From: Tridacna crocea
Lineage: Eukaryota > Mollusca > Bivalvia > Cardiida > Cardiidae
NCBI GenBank assembly: GCA_943736015.1
Contig: OX031058.1
Coordinates: forward strand, 13,665,001-13,729,000
Direction of reading: 5' to 3'
Length of the DNA: 64,000 nt
A program made the position numbers and the translations under genes. Shown here one piece after another: positions 60,801 to 64,000 of the stretch (position 1 is the first letter of the stretch; each line of letters opens with the position of its first letter). Under the pieces are notes generated by a model that saw only the letters and a program-made list of their open reading frames with translations, had not been told where the DNA came from and ran no database searches.

Positions 60801-62684
60801 TTGTGAGGAATGGTAATTACCAGCTTTGATAGGTTTGTTAAAGTAATAGATTTTAATTGTACCAATATCAATCCTTTCAGGATGAGGATGAGGAAGCAGA
60901 ACAAGAAAGAGACAGAGAAAGAGAGAGGGAGAAGAGACTCATTGATGAACGAAGGCGGAAAGAGAAAGAAAAGGAAATGTTGCGCTTAAAAGAATTAGAG
61001 GACAGATACAGAAAAGAGAGCGAAAAAATCAGACGGAGAGAAAGCAGAAGTAGATCAAGGTCCAGATCAAGTTCAAGAAGCAGATCAGCTAGACGATCCA
61101 GATCAAGAGAAAGAGAAAGGTACAGAACTGTGCTGTTCCCTGGATGTTGGTGATATGACTCTGCGGCTTCATAAATGGCTGCACTTTTTCTCAATACCAA
61201 AATTTAAACTTTCAAGAAAACTTTAGCTCAGCTTTTTTTGAAGAATACCCAAGGTATTGTCAAAACCCTATTGTTGAGTTTGTAGTAGTTGTCCAAAATA
61301 TACTGTGACATTTTCTCATGCCATCACTCAAGAAATTTACTTCAAACCTGTGTAAGCTGTTAACTTCAAGGGGGACACATACCAAAGGGGTTGATTTGGG
61401 ATGAGAATAAAAAGTTTGTCTTTTTTACCTTTTCATAATCTTATTTGTCTTTTCTTTAGAATGATAAGATTAAATTCAAGTGTTGGCAATTATTGCCCAT
61501 TGAAAATAAAAACCAGTTTGATGCATTATAGTACATGTAATCATTCTCTTTGGAATGATTTTAATATGGAGCAAAAAGCAAATCCTGGGAGACATTTGTA
61601 AGTGCTTTTAATAGGTTATACCCTTGTGAAAGATGACCTGCTATTCTTATGAATAACTTAATACATCCATTGTTTGAATTAAGATGTAAAATCCCTCACA
61701 ATGTTTTCAGAGACAGAAAAAATCGAGACAGAGAGATGGAGGAGGAAGAAGAGGCTTATGAAAGGAGGAAAATGGAGAAGAAAATTAGAGAAAAGGAAAT
61801 GGCTTATCAAGAGGTAAGTTTTAGCATTTTGATAATATTTGCATGGCAAAGTTTTCGGAAAGATTCTTTTCAAGATTCCCATTGTGTTTTTTGAATCTGT
61901 AGATTGTTAGCCCTTTACCACACAATGACTACCTTAAGAAGCCTTTTGAAAACATTGTGGGAAAAGGAGAAAATGCTGGTAACCAGCAATTTCTCCTCTT
62001 GCCACAAAGTTTTCCACCCTATCAAAGAAAAAAATGCACAATTTGAGCCACTTTGAAATTGTCATCTGCAAATGCTTTGAATTTGAATTAGTCTAAAACT
62101 GTGCCATGTGGTAAAGGGTTGAATAAATTCATTTACAATTACATATAGTGAAAAAGTGTCCAGTTGTTAGTTTAAACATATTTATTTTACATCGATTGAG
62201 AAACAAGTTCTTACAACTTATACTGATCTCTCTCGATTCTGCTTCCTGGGAACTACACCAGTACTCGCACCGAATGTGTGGGCCAATGAAAAATCCCGAA
62301 GTTGACACCCGCTCCCAGGTATCGAACTCAGGACCCTTAGGTTATGAGGCCGACGCTCTGCCTCACGACCACGGATGTCCAGTTGTTTGCCTTAAAAGGA
62401 TAGTTTGGTCAGAAACTGTCAACAATATTAGTGTTCATGCAGAACTATGATCTGACCCCAGAAAGTGTAATTTAATCTTGATCTACAGGATTTGTAATAT
62501 TGCATGATAACAGCAGTTAGAAAACCAAAATCAGTTATTATAATATGTTTAAAAAAGACAGAATATAGAATATGTTTATTGGCAATGTTTTCAGCGCTTA
62601 AAAAACTGGGAATTACGAGAAAGGAAGAAAGCAAGAGAATATGAAAAGGAAAGGGAGAGGGAAGAAGAAAGAAAATCAGAGGAG
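42746..62684 (+). CDS. RBM25: RBM25 splicing regulator, N-terminal 437 codons (continues past window)
   Basis: Twelve plus-strand exons with matched phases total 1311 nt. The product starts MSFPPRPPMGMPQMAPG, like vertebrate RBM25. It then has a proline/methionine-rich head (1-46), an RRM from about 86 to 165 (RNP2 VFVGNI at 88-93, RNP1 KLQAFGFCEY at 124-133), an acidic/lysine linker, an E/R-rich coiled segment (294-347), an SR stretch (348-369) and the EAYERRKMEKKIREKE segment. RBM25 is a nuclear U1 snRNP-associated protein (via LUC7-like) that influences 5' splice-site choice; that is known of the family, not seen here. The family's C-terminal PWI RNA-binding domain is not in the window. 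An acceptor at 42730 just before the ATG exon implies at least one upstream 5' UTR exon. Confidence 0.95.
42905..43078 (+). mobile_element. Family A MITE, decayed
   Basis: TACCACAACTCTGAAACAGC, TAATCAGCATTTACCC and CCACATTGTTCTGC. Confidence 0.5.
43114..43342 (+). mobile_element. Family A MITE (RBM25 intron 1)
   Basis: TTAACCCATAACCACACAAT ... GTGGTAAAGAATTAA. Confidence 0.85.
43375..43590 (+). mobile_element. Family A MITE, left TTAA lost
   Basis: CTACACAATCCCGACTTTTA; full hairpin; right end TTTGGTAAATTTTACC joins the next copy. Confidence 0.78.
43750..44987. mobile_element. Minisatellite-bearing element inserted in a family A hairpin
   Basis: Starts TATACGCCCGTCGAAGACGG and ends GTAAGACGGGCGTATCTTGC plus a short tail, so short inverted ATACGCCCGTC ends are present. 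The interior is seven exact-length 156-bp repeats. It splits a family A copy (43590-45058) within CTCCTTTT|CCCAC. Short inverted ends plus an internal minisatellite suggest a non-autonomous Helitron/Helentron-like or related bivalve element; the class is uncertain. Confidence 0.75.
43825..44930 (+). repeat. 156-bp tandem array, seven units plus partial
   Basis: TGTCCGGAGCATATCTCC (with variants) recurs at 43825, 43981, 44137, 44293, 44449, 44605, 44761 and 44917. That is exactly 156 bp each time with no net indel. Each unit includes GGGTTATGAAATTTCATGGG and TTTTTGAGTTATTGCCCTTT. Confidence 0.95.
45055..45284 (-). mobile_element. Family A MITE, type 3 ends
   Basis: TTAACCCTTTACCTGATAAA ... 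TATGGAGTAAAGGGTTAA with an AAATTGCTCG core. Shares its TTAA with the copy to the left. Confidence 0.83.
45865..45908 (+). CDS. RBM25: RBM25 coding exon 2
   Basis: 44 nt, phase 1 to 0, acceptor TTTAAATCAG, donor ACA|GTAAGT. Encodes MMPMGVGMMPQATT, continuing the Met/Pro-rich head. Confidence 0.88.
45966..46202 (+). pseudogene. Inverted C-terminal fragment of the same transposase type
   Basis: An open plus-strand stretch with FLANCLKPLAILPKFYQSKN resembles the C-terminal part of the same transposase family. It lies on the opposite strand to, and abuts, the fragment at 46203-46860, so an inversion breakpoint near 46200 is inferred. Confidence 0.45.
46203..46860 (-). pseudogene. Broken hAT-type transposase (ZNF862/KIAA1586-like), RBM25 intron 2
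   Basis: Minus-strand fragments in family order: a SIIDENTDVS motif, GLCSVCTDGAAVMVGSKSGV, AHRLAVSC, IPYLVKYQEV, and KEIFYTHWLSFDGAVDSL. The frame shifts near 46425, where the expected Cys/His pair before AHRL is disrupted. These motifs resemble the catalytic and C-terminal parts of hAT-derived transposases seen in many animal ZNF862/KIAA1586-like proteins. There is no intact ORF and no recognised termini. Confidence 0.7.
47080..47308 (+). mobile_element. Family A MITE (RBM25 intron 2)
   Basis: Near-consensus ends and hairpin, TTAACCCATTACCACAC ... GGTAATGGGTTAA. Confidence 0.87.
47355..47584 (-). mobile_element. Family A MITE (RBM25 intron 2)
   Basis: TTAGCTCTTTACCAAATG ... TTTGGTAAAGGTTTAA; hairpin AAAATGCTGGTTACCAGC. 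Confidence 0.83.
47746..47832 (+). CDS. RBM25: RBM25 coding exon 3
   Basis: 87 nt, phase 0 to 0, acceptor GTATCCTAG, donor AAAAG|GTGGGT. Encodes VMRPIVTTTAAAVVQKPKK and a short linker before the RRM. Confidence 0.9.
48050..49010 (+). repeat. Decayed tandem array, units of about 90-145 bp (RBM25 intron 3)
   Basis: Divergent units begin near 48053, 48171, 48262, 48388 and 48533 with GGCCACATTTTCAGTC-like starts and GTGAAACTTGGTCAGAATnTT bodies. The array is interrupted by a family A copy (48631-48858) and resumes at 48880. Confidence 0.55.
48631..48858 (-). mobile_element. Family A MITE inserted in the decayed tandem array
   Basis: CTCTTTACCAAACGGC ... GGTGAAGAGTTAA; the hairpin is full-length. 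Confidence 0.84.
49028..49421 (+). mobile_element. Family J copy 3 (RBM25 intron 3)
   Basis: 394 bp, flanked by GCAACACCC (49019-49027) and GCAAAACCC (49422-49430), a 9-bp duplication with one mismatch. Lacks about 8 bp of the ATCCAATAGAGGG region present in the other copies. Confidence 0.85.
50118..50213 (+). CDS. RBM25: RBM25 coding exon 4 (RRM start, RNP2)
   Basis: 96 nt, phase 0 to 0, acceptor TTTCATATAG, donor CAA|GTAAGG. Contains PVTTVFVGNIS, the first RRM strand with RNP2. Confidence 0.95.
50319..50548 (+). mobile_element. Family A MITE (RBM25 intron 4)
   Basis: TTAACCCATTACCACACAAT ... TTGGTAAAGAGTTAA. It makes up 41% of a 562-bp intron. Confidence 0.86.
50776..50833 (+). CDS. RBM25: RBM25 coding exon 5
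   Basis: 58 nt, phase 0 to 1, acceptor TTTTATTGTAG, donor CAAG|GTAAGC. Encodes RCGNVLSWKRVQGASGKLQ, strongly conserved with vertebrate RBM25. Confidence 0.95.
51073..51301 (-). mobile_element. Family A MITE (RBM25 intron 5)
   Basis: ATAACTCATTACCAAACAAC ... GATAATGGGTTAA; tip GGTCACC. Confidence 0.86.
51451..51542 (+). CDS. RBM25: RBM25 coding exon 6 (RNP1)
   Basis: 92 nt, phase 1 to 0, acceptor TATATTTACAG, donor GTG|GTCAGT. Completes RNP1 (AFGFCEY) and the second RRM helix. Confidence 0.95.
52227..52452 (+). mobile_element. Family A MITE, type 2 core (RBM25 intron 6)
   Basis: GAAATTGCTCATAACGAGC core and right end GGGAAGGGGTTAA. Confidence 0.84.
52621..52873 (+). CDS. RBM25: RBM25 coding exon 7
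   Basis: 253 nt, phase 0 to 1, acceptor GTTTTCCAG, donor GTTG|GTAAGT. Begins VKVDAKTKTLLDDW, the last RRM strand, and then a charged linker (EEELDEFTKRED) before the helical IMREYAFEL segment. Confidence 0.95.
53017..53213. mobile_element. Family G copy (RBM25 intron 7)
   Basis: GGGCCCGTATTCACCAACAA ... TTGGTGAATACGGGCCC with a central GCTAAACCGAACGGTTTAGC palindrome. Confidence 0.85.
53310..53538 (+). mobile_element. Family A MITE (RBM25 intron 7)
   Basis: TTAACCCATTACCACGCAAT ... GTGGTAAAGAGTTAA; the left arm has AAAACACTGG against AAAATGCTGG, so the hairpin is imperfect. Confidence 0.85.
53551..53775 (+). mobile_element. Family A MITE, decayed
   Basis: TTAACTCTGTACCAAACAAT ... TATTAA, with only GTTAACCAGTGTTTTCTC left of the hairpin. 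Confidence 0.6.
53772..53965 (+). mobile_element. Family A MITE with right hairpin arm deleted
   Basis: The left arm runs to AGGAGAAAATGC and then jumps to TTTCTACTCCTCCC, removing the tip and right arm. Confidence 0.8.
54196..54424 (+). mobile_element. Family A MITE just upstream of RBM25 exon 8
   Basis: Near-consensus copy ending in TTAA at 54424. The exon acceptor is at 54461. Confidence 0.88.
54462..54535 (+). CDS. RBM25: RBM25 coding exon 8
   Basis: 74 nt, phase 1 to 0, acceptor CTCTTTCATAG, donor ACG|GTATGT. Encodes EPVSEIPKVPMPPLKKKDD. A family A element ends only 37 nt before this acceptor. Confidence 0.88.
55049..55249 (+). mobile_element. Family A MITE, decayed
   Basis: TTAACCCTGCTCAAAATAAT with tip TTGCTGGTAACCAGCA; outer arms eroded. 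Confidence 0.65.
55365..55790 (-). mobile_element. Older family A copy split by a younger copy
   Basis: Left part 55365-55511 (AAGTATTTGCAGATGAAAA, AGCATTGTGGGAAAAGG) and right part 55738-55790 (GAAAATTTGGGTTGTGAAAA, TTTGGTAAAGAGTCAA) flank the copy at 55512-55737. Confidence 0.72.
55512..55737 (+). mobile_element. Family A MITE nested in an older copy; CCCTAA run inside
   Basis: TTAACCCATTACCACACAAT ... GGTAATGGGTTAA. The usual CCCTACTTTTGACGCCCCTG is replaced by CCCTAACCCTAACCCTG. Confidence 0.88.
55925..56005 (+). CDS. RBM25: RBM25 coding exon 9
   Basis: 81 nt, phase 0 to 0, acceptor CACAATTTACAG, donor AAG|GTGAAT. Encodes KDLINREIRTFRNLHK, corresponding to the conserved RDLISREISKFRDTHK region of the family. 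Confidence 0.93.
56010..60355. other. Most of RBM25 intron 9, largely repeat-poor
   Basis: The longest stretch without clear MITE copies apart from remnants at 57365-57565. A 145-codon minus ORF at 59796-60233 has no recognisable domain. It may hold regulatory sequence, but nothing specific is visible. Confidence 0.45.
57365..57565 (+). repeat. Family A remnants (RBM25 intron 9)
   Basis: ACTGACCCTGATGAAGACAG, TTTTCCCACAATATTTTC, then a new left end TTAACTGTTTACCAAACAAC. Confidence 0.5.
60359..60587 (-). mobile_element. Family A MITE, type 3, with co-changed hairpin
   Basis: TTAACCCTTTACTCCATAG ... TATGGGGTAAAGGGTTAA. The core reads GTGGCAAAAGGTGAAATTGC and its exact mirror, so G-to-C and A-to-T changes are present in both arms. 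Confidence 0.86.
60658..60805. mobile_element. Family G remnant (RBM25 intron 9)
   Basis: AGGTCCAAATTCATCAACCA and ACAACTTCTGATTGGC are family G-like. The right half has diverged. Confidence 0.45.
60881..61119 (+). CDS. RBM25: RBM25 coding exon 10 (E/R- and SR-rich)
   Basis: 239 nt, phase 0 to 2, acceptor ATCCTTTCAG, donor AAAG|GTACAG. Encodes alternating E/R/K sequence followed by serine-arginine dipeptides (residues 348-369), a likely phosphorylated protein-interaction region. Confidence 0.93.
61711..61813 (+). CDS. RBM25: RBM25 coding exon 11
   Basis: 103 nt, phase 2 to 0, acceptor ATGTTTTCAG, donor GAG|GTAAGT. Encodes EEEEAYERRKMEKKIREKEM, a diagnostic block of the family. Confidence 0.94.
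61907..62122 (+). mobile_element. Family A MITE (RBM25 intron 11)
   Basis: TTAGCCCTTTACCACACAAT ... GTGGTAAAGGGTTGA. Confidence 0.82.
62163..62393 (-). mobile_element. tRNA-derived SINE, third type
   Basis: On the minus strand a tRNA-like head reads TGGTCGTGAGGCAGAGCGTC then GGGTCCTGAGTTCGATACC (A and B boxes). The body shares ATCGATTGAGAAACAAG and GTGTGGGCCAATGAAAAAT with 22492-22640. Confidence 0.7.
62595..62684 (+). CDS. RBM25: RBM25 coding exon 12 (last in window)
   Basis: 90 nt, phase 0 to 0, acceptor ATGTTTTCAG, donor GAG|GTGAGT. Begins RLKNWELRERKKAREYEKE, matching the family. Translation stays open into the next exon outside the window. Confidence 0.93.
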
Positions 62685-62708
62685 GTGAGTCCATCCTTTT
62701 GATTTGCT

Positions 62709-62832
62709 TAACCCTTTACCACACAATTCTGAGTTTTCACAACCCTGAAGAAGAAGGTTTTTGAAAACATAGTGGGATAAGGAGAGAATGCAGGTGACCA
62801 GCACTTTCTCCTTTTCCCACAATGGTTTGCTG
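62709..62832 (+). mobile_element. Family A MITE truncated by a SINE
   Basis: TTAACCCTTTACCACACAAT through CCCACAATGGTTTGC, then SINE sequence. Confidence 0.78.
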
Positions 62833-62834
62833 AG

Positions 62835-63140
62835 CCCCATTGTTGGTCGTGTGTAGGGCTTGAGAATAAATAGGGGGTTCATGGGTTTAATCCCAGGCTT
62901 GGCCAATTTCTTATCAAGGATTGATGATAGTCACTGTGACAGGATTCATATTTCTGTCACCGCTGACCATTTGATGGACTTGAGTTATATTGGAGAGCTG
63001 TCAGTAGCTTGAACTGAAAATTTTGAGAAGTACTGGTAAGAGGAACTCCAGGAAAGCATGGTTTGATAAGAGCACTGGCCATGTTGATATAACTGAAATA
63101 TTGCTGAAAGCAGCTTTAAAATCAATCCATCAATCTCGCA
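62835..63140 (+). mobile_element. tRNA-derived SINE, RUDI/V-SINE-like
   Basis: tRNA-like head with B-box-like GGTTCATGGGTTTAATCCC, a middle TTGATGATAGTCACTGTGAC and a tail GCTGAAAGCAGCTTTAAAATCAATCCATC, typical of the molluscan SINE group that ends in a GAAAnCGGCnTTAAA motif. It truncates a family A copy at 62832. Confidence 0.7.
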
Positions 63141-63343
63141 ATATTCTCACCTATCAAAGACAAAAAATGTTATTTGATCTTCATTTAGTTTTCCCACATC
63201 AGGTGCTTTCAATGAGATCAAAGGGCTTTGGTAAGTGCTTAACTCTCTACCAAATGGCAGTGTTCAAGACTAATCCAGAATGAAAGCATTTGCATTAGAG
63301 AAATGAAAGGGAGCTTAGATAACCATGTCATCCCTTGACAGGA

Positions 63344-63572
63344 TTAACTCATTACCACATGAGAAAATTTTAGACTGGTCCAAATTGAAAGCATTTGCAG
63401 ACGACAAAATAAAGGTGACTGAAAAATAGAAATTTGTTCTGGGAAGGGTAGAAAACACTGTGGGAAAAGGAGAAAATGCTGGTTACAAGCATTTTCTCCT
63501 TTTCCCACAGTATTTTCAAAAGGCTTCTTTCTCAGGGGCGTCAAAAGTAGGGATTGAGTGGTAATGGGTTAA
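63344..63572 (-). mobile_element. Family A MITE (RBM25 intron 12)
   Basis: TTAACTCATTACCACATGAG ... GGTAATGGGTTAA with full hairpin. Confidence 0.86.
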
Positions 63573-63683
63573 AAACATGGGAAAAGTTTTTCCTCTATTT
63601 GAACAAAATTTAATTATCCAAATCAGTTTCACATGGATGTTTCGAATTTTGTCAGTTGTACATTAGAAGGTATAGGGTTACTG

Positions 63684-63908
63684 AGTTAACCCTATACCCA
63701 GAAAAACAAGCCTTTTAAATGACCTGGTCAAAAAGACTTTTGAAAACATTATAGGAAAGGGAAAAATGCTGCCTGTCCTCACTTTCTCCTATTTCATCAA
63801 TATTTTCTATCCTATTTCTGATTCACCCATTTGAGCCATATTTGTCTGATTCAAATGCTTGGAGTTTGGACAGGTCAAAAGTTTTGTCCTTTCAAAAAGA
63901 GTTAACTA
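63684..63908 (+). mobile_element. Family A MITE, decayed
   Basis: TTAACCCTATACCCAGAAAA ... AAAAGAGTTAA; hairpin strongly eroded. Confidence 0.6.
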
Positions 63909-63923
63909 GGCTGTCATTGCTTT

Positions 63924-64000
63924 AACTCTTTACCACATAATCCCGACTTTAAATGACCCTGAGATTGAAACCTGTTGAAAACAATGTGGGAAAAGGAGGA
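63924..64000 (+). mobile_element. Family A MITE cut by the window end
   Basis: TTAACTCTTTACCACATAAT and the first hairpin arm AATGTGGGAAAAGGAGG. Confidence 0.75.

Noticed and set aside
60877..61200. Leu/Ser-rich minus-strand ORF
   Set aside because: Antisense shadow of the E/R-rich RBM25 exon 10.
257..63572. A recurring 60-80 residue translation with P-F-E-N-I-V-G-K-G-E-N-A-G-N-Q-H-F-L-L-F in many places
   Set aside because: It is the translation of the family A hairpin in one frame. Length and frame differ between copies, several are broken, and both strands read through. It is not a protein family.
257..63572. CRISPR-like array of palindromic repeats
   Set aside because: Copies are dispersed over tens of kb in both orientations with no regular spacers, in an intron-containing eukaryotic sequence.
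1..64000. Bacterial or viral origin, operons, ribosome binding sites
   Set aside because: Spliced genes, SINEs and animal-type DNA transposons fix the sequence as animal nuclear DNA. No viral gene was recognised.

Overview
The window is eukaryotic nuclear DNA: AT-rich, intron-rich, and packed with small inverted-repeat transposons. The SINE tails, the recurrent GC-rich palindromes (AGCCTGCGCAnnnCGCGCAGGCT type) and an A-T-A-C-G-C-C-C-G-T-C element carrying a 156-bp minisatellite resemble repeats known from bivalve molluscs. I infer a bivalve, probably a heterodont. The species is not proven by anything here.

Two protein-coding genes can be assembled exon by exon with matching phases. (1) On the minus strand, 32897 down to 2476, a 13-exon gene encodes a 379-residue protein. 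It has a long acidic, low-complexity N-terminal half followed by six EF-hand units. One intron of 14.5 kb interrupts the last residue of the second EF-hand loop. (2) On the plus strand, from 42746 past the right edge, lies the N-terminal 437 codons of RBM25, a splicing regulator: an RRM, then E/R-rich and SR-rich segments. The C-terminal PWI domain lies beyond the window. Between them, at about 33.3 kb, is a plus-strand Cys-rich exon of an unidentified, possibly secreted protein, divergent from the EF-hand gene.

Most remaining DNA is mobile. The dominant family (called A here) is a 200-240 bp element flanked by TTAA, with a near-perfect hairpin of about 67 bp at its centre. More than 30 copies are recognisable, and nested copies document TTAA target use. 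Other families are: B (AGCCATGCTCT termini, GC hairpin), C (TTAA, with a GTGTAGATCAAGATC hairpin), D/E (ATTTC-type palindromes), F (ATGGCCTGCAACACGC termini, double GC hairpin), G (GGGCCCGTATTCACC termini), H (a larger composite), I (ATGACCCATGGGTCAT repeats, 4-bp duplication) and J (CATCTTCG termini, 9-10 bp duplications, Mutator-like). There is also a hAT-like element with 8-bp duplications, a pogo/Tigger-like element with TA duplication, two long fold-back elements, three SINE types, a broken hAT-type transposase and several microsatellites.

Layout: 1-2.4 kb repeats; 2.4-32.9 kb EF-hand gene with repeat-filled introns; 33.1-33.6 kb Cys-rich exon; 33.8-42.7 kb repeat cluster (H, fold-back, Tigger, hAT); 42.7-64 kb RBM25 with A-family copies in most longer introns. 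The most unusual signal is that A-family subfamilies differ by paired, mirror-image substitutions in both hairpin arms.
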